Shown here: piece by piece, positions 51,746 through 59,812 of the stretch
Layout: every line of letters starts with the position of its first letter
Position numbering within the stretch: the first letter of the stretch is position 1
Assembly: GCF_035917455.1 (NCBI RefSeq)
Contig: NZ_CP109078.1
Coordinates: forward strand, 8,230,001 to 8,294,000
Source of the DNA: Micromonospora sp. NBC_01796
GTDB taxonomy: Bacteria > Actinomycetota > Actinomycetes > Mycobacteriales > Micromonosporaceae
Length of the DNA: 64,000 bases
Direction: 5' to 3'
The notes under the pieces: generated by a model
What the model was told of the DNA's origin: nothing
Database searches by the model: none
What the model saw: only the letters and a program-made list of their open reading frames with translations
Made by a program: the position numbers and the translations under genes

Positions 51746-53391
51746 AAGGACAGATCTTGTCAGACATGCGGGCCGAGGTACTGATCGTCGGCGGCGGGCT
51801 CGGTGGCGTCGCCGCCGCACTCGCCGCGCTGCGGGCCGGCCGATCGGTGGTGCTGACCGAGGAGTACGACTGGCTCGGTGGCCAGCTCACCAGCCAGGCC
51901 GTCCCGCCGGACGAGCACTCCTGGGTCGAGCAGTTCGGCGTGACCGCGAGCTACCGGTCACTGCGTGACGGCATCCGGGACTACTACCGCCGCTACTACC
52001 CGCTCACCGAACGGGCCCGGAACACGGTCGCGCTCAACCCCGGTGCCGGGCACGTCAGCCGGCTCTGCCACGAGCCCCGGGTCGCGGTCGCGGTGATCGA
52101 GGCGATGCTCGCGCCGTACCTGGGTGCGGGGCGGTTGCGGCTGCTCCAGCCGTACCGGCCGGTGGGTGCCGACACCGACGGCGACCGGGTGACCGGGGTG
52201 ACCCTGGCGCACCGGGACAGCGACGAGCGGGTGCACGTGACCGCCCCGTACGTGCTCGACGCCACCGAGACCGGGGAGTTGCTGCCACTGACCGGCACCG
52301 AGTACGTCACCGGGTTCGAGTCGCGGGCCGAGACCGGTGAGCCGAGCGCACCGGACGAGGCCCAGCCGACCAACATGCAGGCGGTCTCGGTCTGCTTCGC
52401 GATCGACCACGTCGACGGCGACCACACCATCGACCGGCCGGCCCGGTACGACTTCTGGCGCGCGTACCAGCCGGCGTTCTGGGGGGACAGGATGCTGTCG
52501 TTCCGCTCCCCCAACCCGCGCACGCTGGAGATCTCCGAGCGGAGCTTCACCCCCAACCCGGACGACGACCCGTGGCTGGTCCAGGCCGACCAGCGGGTCA
52601 GCGCCGGTGACGGCAACCTCTGGACGTTCCGCCGGATCGCCGCCCGGCGCTCGTTCCGGCCGGGCGCGTACGACAGCGACATCTGCCTGGTCAACTGGCC
52701 GATGATCGACTACTTCGAGAGCCCGGTGATCGACGTACCGGACCCCGAGCGGCACATCGCGGCGGCCCGGGAACTCTCCCTGTCGGTGCTGTACTGGCTA
52801 CAGACCGAGGCGCCCCGCGCGGACGGCGGGGCCGGGTTCCCCGGGCTGCGGCTGCGCGGCGACGTCACCGGCAACGGGGGAATCAGCAACGGCGGCGACG
52901 TGACGCACAGCGGGCTCGCCCAGGCCCCGTACATCCGGGAGGCCCGGCGGATCCGGGCCGAGTACACCGTGGTCGAACAGGACCTCTCCCTGGACGTACG
53001 CGGTGACAAGGGCGCGGCCAGTTACGCGGACTCGGTCGGCGTCGGCATGTACCGGATCGACCTTCACCCCTCCACCGGCGGGGACAACTACGTCGACGTG
53101 GCCTCGTGCCCGTTCGAGATCCCGCTCGGCGCCCTCATCCCCCGGCGGGTGGAGAACCTGCTGCCCGCCGGAAAGAACATCGGCACCACCCACATCACCA
53201 ACGGTTCGTACCGCCTTCACCCCGTGGAGTGGAACGTCGGCGAGGTTGCCGGCCTGCTCGCGGACTTCTGCCTGGCCCGGCGGGTCACCCCCCGCGCGGT
53301 GCGTTACACCCCCGGCCTGCTGGCCGACTTCCAGAACCGCCTCGCCGAGGACGGTGTCGAGCTGCGCTGGCCCGACGTCGCCGGCTACTGA
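51742..53391 (+). CDS. FAD-dependent oxidoreductase (FAD_oxidored family)
   Basis: 549 residues. Dinucleotide motif VLIVGGGLGGVAAALAALRAG near the N-terminus, GG motif YDWLGGQLTSQ just after, and VLDATETGELLPLTG and LLPAGKNIGTTHITNGSYR further on, characteristic of PF12831-type flavoproteins found with polysaccharide-utilisation genes. ATG 51742 overlaps the LacI stop; a TTG at 51757 with AAAGGA six bases upstream is a strong alternative and would remove five residues. It is not secreted. It probably oxidises a sugar or sugar acid from the imported material, but the reaction is unknown. Confidence 0.88.
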   Translation: MKGQILSDMRAEVLIVGGGLGGVAAALAALRAGRSVVLTEEYDWLGGQLTSQAVPPDEHSWVEQFGVTASYRSLRDGIRDYYRRYYPLTERARNTVALNPGAGHVSRLCHEPRVAVAVIEAMLAPYLGAGRLRLLQPYRPVGADTDGDRVTGVTLAHRDSDERVHVTAPYVLDATETGELLPLTGTEYVTGFESRAETGEPSAPDEAQPTNMQAVSVCFAIDHVDGDHTIDRPARYDFWRAYQPAFWGDRMLSFRSPNPRTLEISERSFTPNPDDDPWLVQADQRVSAGDGNLWTFRRIAARRSFRPGAYDSDICLVNWPMIDYFESPVIDVPDPERHIAAARELSLSVLYWLQTEAPRADGGAGFPGLRLRGDVTGNGGISNGGDVTHSGLAQAPYIREARRIRAEYTVVEQDLSLDVRGDKGAASYADSVGVGMYRIDLHPSTGGDNYVDVASCPFEIPLGALIPRRVENLLPAGKNIGTTHITNGSYRLHPVEWNVGEVAGLLADFCLARRVTPRAVRYTPGLLADFQNRLAEDGVELRWPDVAGY

Positions 53392-53403
53392 GGGAGGACC
53401 TTG

Positions 53404-54678
53404 ATGAAGAACCGGTTGACGGCCGTCGTCGCGCTCACCGCGCTGCTCGGCCTGAGCGGCTGCGGAGGCGGCGACAGCGGCGGCTCCGACGGCCCGGTCT
53501 CGCTGCGGATGACCACCTGGTCGGCGAACGAGGCCCACCTGAAGCTGTTCAACGAGATCGCCGCCGAGTACCGCGCCACCCACCCGGACGTCACCGCGAT
53601 CACCTTCGACCCGATCCCGTTCGAGAGCTACACCACCACCCTGACCACCCAGATAGCCGGCGGTAACCCGCCCGACCTGGCCTGGGTGCTGGAGAACGCG
53701 GCCCCCGACTTCGTCTCCTCCGGTGCGCTGGTGCCGCTGGACGACACCCTCAAGGGCACCGACGGCTACAACTTCGACGAGCTGACCCCGGCCGCGACCA
53801 AGCTCTGGCAGCGCGACGGCAAGCTCTACGGCTACCCCTTCTCCACCTCGCCGTTCGGCATCTTCGTCAACACCGACCTGGTCAAGGCCGCCGGCGCGAA
53901 GAGCCCGGCCGAGCTGATCGCCACCGGCACCTGGAACTGGGACAACGCCATCGCCACCGCGTCCGCCGTGGCGTCCAAGACCGGCAAGGCCGGTCTGGTC
54001 GTACGCGACTTCGACTACAAGGGCTGGGACAACCTCTCCACCGTGTGGACCGGTTGGGGTGCCCAGGCGTGGAGCGCGGACGGCAAAACCTGCGGTTTCA
54101 ACGCCCCGGAGATGGTCGAGGCGATGACCTTCCTGCACAACGCCATCTTCACCGCCAAGGCGCTGCCCGGCCCCGGCACCGCCGCCGACTTCTTCGCCGG
54201 TGAGGCCGGCATGACCATCACCCAGATCTCCCGGGCGTCGCTGCTGGAGAAGCAGACGTTCGGGTGGGACCTGGTGCCGCTGCCGGCCGGGCCGAAGGGC
54301 GGCTACTCGGTGATCGGGCAGGGCGGCATGGGCGTGCTGAAGAAGGGCAAGCACGCCGACGCGGCAGCCGACTTCCTGGCGTACCTGACCAATCCCACGA
54401 ACTCGGCGAAGCTGGCGCAGTTCTTCCCGCCGCCGCGTACGCCGCTGCTCACCGCCGAGACGCTGGCCAAGACCAACCCGCTGCTCAAGCCGGAGCAGTT
54501 GCAGAAGGTGGTGATCGACGGGATCGCCAACGGGGTGGTCAAGCCGAGCCACAGCGGTCAGGCCGAGCTGAGCCAGGCCGTACGGGCGGCGCTCGACCCG
54601 CTGTGGAAGGCCGACGCCAACGTCGAGGGTGTACTCGACGGGGTCTGCTCGGCGATCAACCCGCTCCTGGGCAAGTAG
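53404..54678 (+). CDS. ABC sugar-binding lipoprotein (family 1 solute-binding)
   Basis: 424 residues. Lipobox LSGC (Cys about residue 20) after a short hydrophobic signal, then a two-lobed binding protein with MTTWSANEAHLKLFNEIAAE, GYPFSTSPFGIFVNTDLV, GEAGMTITQISRAS and ADFLAYLTNPTNSAKLAQF. These resemble maltose/oligosaccharide-binding components. GGGAGGA is five bases before ATG 53404. It delivers sugar to the two permeases that follow. Confidence 0.94.
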   Translation: MKNRLTAVVALTALLGLSGCGGGDSGGSDGPVSLRMTTWSANEAHLKLFNEIAAEYRATHPDVTAITFDPIPFESYTTTLTTQIAGGNPPDLAWVLENAAPDFVSSGALVPLDDTLKGTDGYNFDELTPAATKLWQRDGKLYGYPFSTSPFGIFVNTDLVKAAGAKSPAELIATGTWNWDNAIATASAVASKTGKAGLVVRDFDYKGWDNLSTVWTGWGAQAWSADGKTCGFNAPEMVEAMTFLHNAIFTAKALPGPGTAADFFAGEAGMTITQISRASLLEKQTFGWDLVPLPAGPKGGYSVIGQGGMGVLKKGKHADAAADFLAYLTNPTNSAKLAQFFPPPRTPLLTAETLAKTNPLLKPEQLQKVVIDGIANGVVKPSHSGQAELSQAVRAALDPLWKADANVEGVLDGVCSAINPLLGK

Positions 54679-54688
54679 GGGATCACCG

Positions 54689-55651
54689 ATGCCGGTCCTG
54701 ACGGACAACGCGGCGGGCCGGGTCGACACCCGGCCCGCCCCGGGCGAGACCCCGCCGCAGCGGCGCGCGTGGTGGACGTCGCGCCGGCGGGACCAGCTCG
54801 CCGGCCTGCTCTTCGTCACCCCACAGCTCATCGGTACGGCACTGTTCGTGCTGCTCCCGCTGGGCCTGGTGGTCTGGTACAGCCTGCACGAGTGGAACGT
54901 GCTCGCCGACACCTTCGACTTCGTCGGTACGGACAACTACCGCAAGCTCGTCGACGATCCGAACCTGCCCTCGGTGCTGCGCTCCACCGCGTACTTCTCC
55001 GTCGGGCTGGTCGTGCTCAACCTCGGGCTGGCCCTGCTGCTCGCCGTACTGCTCAACCAGAAACTGCGCGGCACCGTCGTGTTCCGTACGCTGTTCTTCT
55101 CCCCGGTGGTGGTCTCGCTCGTCGCCTGGACCATCGTGTGGGGTTTCCTGTTGCAGGACAACGGCGGGGTCAACGGCGTCGCCGGGATGGTCGGCGCGGA
55201 CGGCCCCAACTGGCTGCGCGGTGAGTGGACCGCGATGCTGTCGGTGATCGTGGTGCAGGTGGTCAAGAACGTCGGCCTGAACATGGTGCTCTTCCTGGCC
55301 GCGTTGCAGGGCGTTCCGGCCGAGTTGTACGAGGCGGCGACGGTCGAGGGCGCCAGCCGGTGGACCCAGTTCCGCCGGATCACCGTGCCGCTGATCAGCC
55401 CGACCATCCTGCTGACCTCGATCATCACGGTGGCCGGCGCGTTGCAGGTCTTCGCCCAGATCGCCGTCCTGACCCAGGGCGGGCCGGGCACCTCGACCAC
55501 CGTGCTCGTCTACTACCTCTACCAGCAGGCGTTCCAGTTCCACCAGTTCGGCTACGGGTCCACCCTGTCCGTGCTGCTGTTCGCAATCGTGTTGACGCTG
55601 ACCGTCGTGCAGTGGCGGATGCGCAGGAGGTGGGTCTTCCATGAACAGTAG
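54689..55651 (+). CDS. ABC sugar permease (MalF type)
   Basis: 320 residues, six membrane helices. The EAA loop for the ATPase contact is LYEAATVEGASRWTQFRRIT, followed by VPLISPTILLTSII. A proline-rich cytoplasmic start (about 1-30) precedes the first helix. ATG 54689 has AGGGG upstream; longer frames are out of family. It overlaps the next permease gene by 11 bases. Confidence 0.93.
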   Translation: MPVLTDNAAGRVDTRPAPGETPPQRRAWWTSRRRDQLAGLLFVTPQLIGTALFVLLPLGLVVWYSLHEWNVLADTFDFVGTDNYRKLVDDPNLPSVLRSTAYFSVGLVVLNLGLALLLAVLLNQKLRGTVVFRTLFFSPVVVSLVAWTIVWGFLLQDNGGVNGVAGMVGADGPNWLRGEWTAMLSVIVVQVVKNVGLNMVLFLAALQGVPAELYEAATVEGASRWTQFRRITVPLISPTILLTSIITVAGALQVFAQIAVLTQGGPGTSTTVLVYYLYQQAFQFHQFGYGSTLSVLLFAIVLTLTVVQWRMRRRWVFHEQ

Positions 55652-56483
55652 GCTGTCGCTGCGGGCCCGGTTGACGCTCTACGGCGTCATCTGCCTGCTG
55701 GCCGTACCGTTCGTCTTCCCGACCTGGTGGATGATCACCTCGTCGTTCAAGCCGGTCGCCGACATCTTCGCCTTCCCGCCGTCGCTGATCCCGACCGAGT
55801 GGAGCTTCTCGGCGTACCGCCGGGTGTTCGAGTTGCAGCCGTTCGCCCGGCAGTACTTCAACAGCGCGTACATCGCGGCCGTGGTGACCATCGGCACGCT
55901 CGCGGTGTCGGCCCTGGCCGGGTACGCCTTCGCCCGGATCCGGTTCCGTGGGCAGCAGTTCCTGTTCCTGGTGGTGCTCGTCGGCCTGCTCATTCCGAGC
56001 GAGGTGACGATCGTGCCACTGTTCCAGCTGTTCAACTCGCTCGGCCTGGTCGACACCCACTGGCCGCTGATCCTGGTGCCGATGCTCGGCGCACCGAGTG
56101 TGCTGGCGACCTTCATCATGCGGCAGTTCTTCATCACCCTGCCGGCGGAGTTGGAGGAGGCGGCCCGGGTCGACGGGCTCGGCCGGCTGGCGACGTTCTG
56201 GCGGATCGCGCTGCCGCTGGCCCGGCCGGCGCTCGGCGCGGTGGCGATCTTCACCTTCCTGCACAGCTGGAACCTCTACCTGGAGCCGATCGTCTTCCTG
56301 TCGAGTCCGGAGAAGTTCACCCTGCCCCAGGCGCTGACCCAGTTCGTCGACGCGTACGGCGGCCCGATGTGGGACGTACAGCTCTCGGCGGCGTCGATGA
56401 CCGCGCTGCCGGTACTGGTCGTCTTCGTCCTCGCCCAGCGCCAGTTCATCGAGGGGTTGGCCCACACGGGGCTCAAGGGCTGA
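55641..56483 (+). CDS. ABC sugar permease (MalG type)
   Basis: 280 residues, six helices, with FPTWWMITSSFKP near the start and the EAA loop ELEEAARVDGLGRLATFWRI. Together with the MalF-type partner it forms the membrane channel. No ATPase gene is in the operon; in actinobacteria a shared ATPase of the MsiK type usually serves such importers. The operon ends at a strong hairpin just after the stop. Confidence 0.94.
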   Translation: MNSRLSLRARLTLYGVICLLAVPFVFPTWWMITSSFKPVADIFAFPPSLIPTEWSFSAYRRVFELQPFARQYFNSAYIAAVVTIGTLAVSALAGYAFARIRFRGQQFLFLVVLVGLLIPSEVTIVPLFQLFNSLGLVDTHWPLILVPMLGAPSVLATFIMRQFFITLPAELEEAARVDGLGRLATFWRIALPLARPALGAVAIFTFLHSWNLYLEPIVFLSSPEKFTLPQALTQFVDAYGGPMWDVQLSAASMTALPVLVVFVLAQRQFIEGLAHTGLKG

Positions 56484-56493
56484 CAGCCGGCGG

Positions 56494-56532
56494 GGTGCTG
56501 GCGCGGCGGGCCGATCCCGCCGCGCCAACACC
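56494..56532. terminator. Bidirectional stem-loop terminator
   Basis: A 17-base arm (56494-56510) pairs with 56516-56532 with one mismatch around CCGAT. It ends the sugar-importer operon and, on the other strand, the convergent GNAT gene. Confidence 0.9.
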
Positions 56533-56534
56533 GG

Positions 56535-57062
56535 TCAGCGGAGTTCGCCTTCGAGCAGGCCCATGGTGAACTTGTCGTGCCACTTGCCGTCCCGGCGGAA
56601 CGTCTGGCGCAACCTGCCCTCGTCGACGAACCCCACCTTCCGGTAGACGTGGTGGGCGGCGTGGTTCTCGGCCACCACGGTCAGCGTGATCTTGTGCAGG
56701 CGCATCTTGTCGAAGCCGTACCGGCAGACCGTACGCATCGCGTCGGTGGCGTAGCCCTTTCCCCAGTAGTCCTTCTCGCCGAGGTAGATGTCCAGGTCGG
56801 CACAGCCGGTCTCCGGCTCGGCGCCGTGCAGCCGGACCAGGCCGATGAGCCTGGTGTTCTCGACGACCTCGATCCCGAACAGGACGTCACCGTAGTCGTT
56901 CCGCGGGCGCTCCTGCATCCACGTGGTGACCCGGGTCAGCGTCTGGGCGTACCCGTCGTCCATCCAGCGCATCACCTCCGGATCGTGGTTCCACCGCCAC
57001 AGCGCCTCGGCGTCCGACGGCTCCATCGCGCGCAGCTTCACCAGGTTCCCCAGTACGAACAC
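56535..57062 (-). CDS. GNAT-family acetyltransferase (RimJ/RimL type)
   Basis: 175 residues. Typical start FVLGNLVKLRAMEPSDAEAL, motif A YLGEKDYWGKGYATDAMRTVC (acetyl-CoA loop) and motif B LTVVAENHAAHHVYRKVGF. It acetylates an amino group of a protein or small molecule; the substrate is unknown. GTG 57062 gives the usual family N-terminus; the much longer open frame upstream has no similarity. A 20-bp tandem repeat lies in its promoter region. Confidence 0.88.
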   Translation of the reverse strand: MFVLGNLVKLRAMEPSDAEALWRWNHDPEVMRWMDDGYAQTLTRVTTWMQERPRNDYGDVLFGIEVVENTRLIGLVRLHGAEPETGCADLDIYLGEKDYWGKGYATDAMRTVCRYGFDKMRLHKITLTVVAENHAAHHVYRKVGFVDEGRLRQTFRRDGKWHDKFTMGLLEGELR

Positions 57063-57095
57063 ACCCCGGCCCTTCGTCCACTTCGATGGTTGGTT

Positions 57096-57135
57096 CCGGA
57101 AACCGACAGTGGTAGCCGGAAACCGCCAGTGGTAG
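57096..57135. repeat. 20-bp tandem direct repeat before the GNAT gene
   Basis: CCGGAAACCGACAGTGGTAG is followed directly by the same sequence with one change (57116-57135). A 20-bp period is close to two helical turns, so a regulator could bind the same face of DNA twice. Confidence 0.8.
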
Positions 57136-57169
57136 CAGGAGGCCGAGGTGGCGGTCAACGCGAATAGCG

Positions 57170-58447
57170 TCAACGGGCCCCGACGACACCCCCCGACACC
57201 GGGCTCGACGGCAGTTCGTCCGCCCGGAAGTCGGTGAGGTCGCGCAGGTGCCGGATCGGTGAGGCCAGCAGGATCAGTGGCATGCAGAGGGCCGCCAGCA
57301 CGAAGATCATCAGGGTGGCGCGACCACCGAGCACCCCCGCGACGAGTCCGGCCACCAGGCCGCCGATCGGGATCGCGCCCCAGGAGACGAAGCGGACCGT
57401 GGCCATCACCCGGGAGAGCATTTCCGGTGGGCTGGCGATCTGCCGGTAGGTCCTGGTCACCACGCTGAGCACCACCACGCCGACGGAGAAGACCACGTTG
57501 CCGACGGCGAACGCCACGAAGGCCAGCCAGCCCGTACCGAGTGGAACGACAACCGCCCCGGCGACCGAGACGAACCCGACCACGATCAGGGCGCGGGCGG
57601 TCCCGAGCCGGGCCGTTATCCGATTCGTCAGCGCGGCGCCGATCAGCGTACCGACGCCGTCCGCCGCCAACAGGAGGCCGACCAGGCCGGGCTCGGCGTG
57701 CAGCTCGCGTACGAGGTAGAGCGCGTAGAGCGCGTGCTGGGCCCCGCAGACGGTGTTCGCCGCGGTGGCCACCCACATGCACGGGCCCATCACCGGGTGG
57801 TGCGCCACGAACCGCCAGCCCTCACGGATCATCGCGCGCACCGGCGGCCAGCGGTCGGGCGCCTCGGCGCGCCGTTCGGGCAGCGTACGCAGCAGCAGGG
57901 CGGAGGCGAGGTAGCTGACGGCGTCGACGAGGAGGGTGGGCACCGCGCCGAGCACCTGGACGATCAGGCCGCCGACGGACGGTCCGCCGAGTTGGGTGGT
58001 GGCATGGGTGCCGGAGGTCAGGCTGTTGCGCGACTGCAACTGCTCCCGACTGACGATCGACGGCAGGAAGGTGGAGTTGGCGACGTCGAAGATGACGTTC
58101 GCGAAGCTGGTCACCAGGGCCACGACGACCAACTGGGCAACCGTCAGGCGGTCCGCCCACCAGGCCACCGGGATCGAGACGACCGCCACCGCACGCGCGA
58201 GGTCGGCGACGATCTGGGTCCGGCGCATCGGTAGTCGCTGCACCATCACCCCGGCGGGTAGGCCGATCACGATCCAGGCGACGTAAGTGGCGGCGACGAT
58301 CAGGCCCATCTCGAACGCGGAGGCGTCGAGCACCGTCAACGCGGTCAGGGGCAACGCCACCGCGCCGACCGCCGAACCGAGCCCACTCGCGGTCCCTGCC
58401 GTCCACCACCGCCAGAAGACACCGCCACCGGCACTGTCGACCGTCAT
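57170..58447 (-). CDS. MFS transporter (MFS_3/enterobactin-exporter-like)
   Basis: 425 residues, about twelve helices. The conserved loop 2-3 appears as GLPAGVMVQRLPMRRTQIVADL, and NVIFDVANSTFLPSIVSREQL with NSLTSGTHATTQLGGPSVGG is the signature region of this MFS subgroup. It likely exports a drug or metabolite. ATG 58447 has GGGGAGGG upstream. It is divergent from the HxlR-peroxiredoxin gene over a shared palindromic -10 element, which makes it a candidate target of that regulator. Confidence 0.92.
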   Translation of the reverse strand: MTVDSAGGGVFWRWWTAGTASGLGSAVGAVALPLTALTVLDASAFEMGLIVAATYVAWIVIGLPAGVMVQRLPMRRTQIVADLARAVAVVSIPVAWWADRLTVAQLVVVALVTSFANVIFDVANSTFLPSIVSREQLQSRNSLTSGTHATTQLGGPSVGGLIVQVLGAVPTLLVDAVSYLASALLLRTLPERRAEAPDRWPPVRAMIREGWRFVAHHPVMGPCMWVATAANTVCGAQHALYALYLVRELHAEPGLVGLLLAADGVGTLIGAALTNRITARLGTARALIVVGFVSVAGAVVVPLGTGWLAFVAFAVGNVVFSVGVVVLSVVTRTYRQIASPPEMLSRVMATVRFVSWGAIPIGGLVAGLVAGVLGGRATLMIFVLAALCMPLILLASPIRHLRDLTDFRADELPSSPVSGGVVGAR

Positions 58448-58484
58448 CCCGCACCCTCCCCGAGTGAGTTCCAGAATGAAACGC

Positions 58485-58492
58485 ACTATAGT
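58485..58492. promoter_or_regulatory. Palindromic -10 element ACTATAGT shared by two divergent genes
   Basis: TATAGT reads on both strands: plus 58487-58492, seven bases before the HxlR-fusion ATG (leaderless), and minus 58485-58490, 38 bases before the MFS start. One 8-bp palindrome can thus act as the -10 for both directions. Confidence 0.55.
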
Positions 58493-58499
58493 CGAGGGC

Positions 58500-59375
58500 A
58501 TGAAGCGGGCGGATCTGGCCGATGCCGACTGCGGTATCGCGCAGGCGCTCGGGGTGATCGGCGACTGGTGGACCTTCCTGGTCGTACGCGACATCGCCGG
58601 TGGCACGACCCGGTTCGACGCCCTCCAGCGGGAACTGGGAGTCAGCCGCCGCGCCCTGGCCGAGCGCCTGGCCAGCCTCGTCGCACACGGGGTGCTGGAG
58701 AAACGGGTCTACTCCGCCCACCCGCCCCGCTACGACTATGTGCTGACGAGCAAGGGCGAGGGGCTGCTCCCGGCCCTCATCGCGTTGCAGGACTGGGGCA
58801 CCCGACACGTGATGGGCGACGGGACGGTGACCGCGACCAGCGAGGACGGTTCCGCCGAGAGCCGCCGCGTACACGATCTGATTGGTCGGAGAATGCCGGA
58901 CGTCGTCCTGGACCGGCACGACGGCGAGCGGGTCTCCCCCACCGGACCGGGCGACGTCTGGACGGTCCTCTACTTCTTTCCCGGCGCCTTCGCGCCCGGC
59001 ACCCAGGGCTACCCGCCCGGTTGGGCCGACATTCCGGGTGCGAGGGGCTGCACCCTGGAATCGCTCACCTACGCGTCCCGGTTCGCCGACTTCGAGTCGG
59101 CCGGCGCCACCGTCCGGGGCGTCAGCACGCAGCGACCCGACGAGTTGGCCGCCTTCGTGACGCACGCGAGGTTGCCCTACCCGCTCCTGTCGGACCAGGA
59201 CAGCAAGCTCGCCGCCGGGCTGCTGCTGCCGACGTTCCGGGCGGCCGGCGTCGACCGCTTCAAGCGCTTCACCCTGCTGGTCGACCCCGACTCGGTGATC
59301 CGCGCGACGCAGTTTCCGATCACGGACCCGGCCGGCTCCGTCGCGGAGATGCTCACTCTCGTGCACGACCGCTGA
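58500..59375 (+). CDS. HxlR-family regulator fused to a peroxiredoxin (AhpC/TSA) domain
   Basis: 291 residues. Residues 1-110 are an HxlR winged helix (IAQALGVIGDWWTFLVVRDI, GVSRRALAERLASLVAHGVL, YDYVLTSKG) with the N-terminal Cys11 known as the redox sensor in HxlR proteins such as YodB and HypR. Residues 128-291 are a thioredoxin-fold peroxiredoxin: VWTVLYFFPGAF, then GCTLESLTYASRF with Cys184 at the peroxidatic position, and ATVRGVSTQRPDELAAF. An insertion lies before the peroxidatic cysteine. ATG 58500 is leaderless (TATAGT, seven bases). The design suggests a one-component peroxide or electrophile sensor controlling the divergent MFS gene. Confidence 0.88.
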   Translation: MKRADLADADCGIAQALGVIGDWWTFLVVRDIAGGTTRFDALQRELGVSRRALAERLASLVAHGVLEKRVYSAHPPRYDYVLTSKGEGLLPALIALQDWGTRHVMGDGTVTATSEDGSAESRRVHDLIGRRMPDVVLDRHDGERVSPTGPGDVWTVLYFFPGAFAPGTQGYPPGWADIPGARGCTLESLTYASRFADFESAGATVRGVSTQRPDELAAFVTHARLPYPLLSDQDSKLAAGLLLPTFRAAGVDRFKRFTLLVDPDSVIRATQFPITDPAGSVAEMLTLVHDR

Positions 59376-59392
59376 GAGCGGCACGGCCCGGC

Positions 59393-59812
59393 GTCTGGGC
59401 CAGCGTCACCGAATCCGAGCGCACGGCCCGCTGGTTCGGCCCGTGGCAGGGCGACCCTGCGCCGGGCAGGACAATCAAGGTCCAGATGGCGTACGAGGAG
59501 ACCGCTCCCTGGTCCGACATGCTCATCGAGGCCTGCGAGCCGCCGCGCCGGCTGGCCGTGTCGACCGTGGACGAGGCCGGCCCGTGGCGGCTGGAACTGC
59601 TCCTGGCCGAGATCGACGGCAGCACCGAACTCACGCTCGTGCACCACCTGGAGACCGAGGACGGGGTGGGCGAGGTCGGCCCCGGCTGGGAGTACTACCT
59701 GGACATGCTCGCAGCCGCGCGCGACGGATCGCCCACGCCCGTGTTCGACGACTACTACCCGGCGATGAAGCCCTACTTCGACGGACTGACCACCCCCGCC
59801 GCCCCGAGCTGA
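59393..59812 (+). pseudogene. 5'-truncated SRPBCC/AHSA1 gene
   Basis: The frame reads VWASVTESERTARWFGPWQG, LELLLAEIDGSTELTLVHHL and FDDYYPAMKPYF, clear AHSA1 features, but the first 25-30 residues of the domain are missing: family similarity starts right after the stop of the preceding gene, and no ATG or GTG exists before a distant ATG at 59486. The truncated frame is otherwise intact to a stop at 59812. It overlaps the convergent DUF899 gene by 40 bases. Either a deletion removed its start or a shortened form is translated from an unusual codon. Confidence 0.7.

Noticed and set aside
52798-54936. 712-codon minus-strand frame across the sugar operon
   Set aside because: Crosses three real genes and has only shadow composition.
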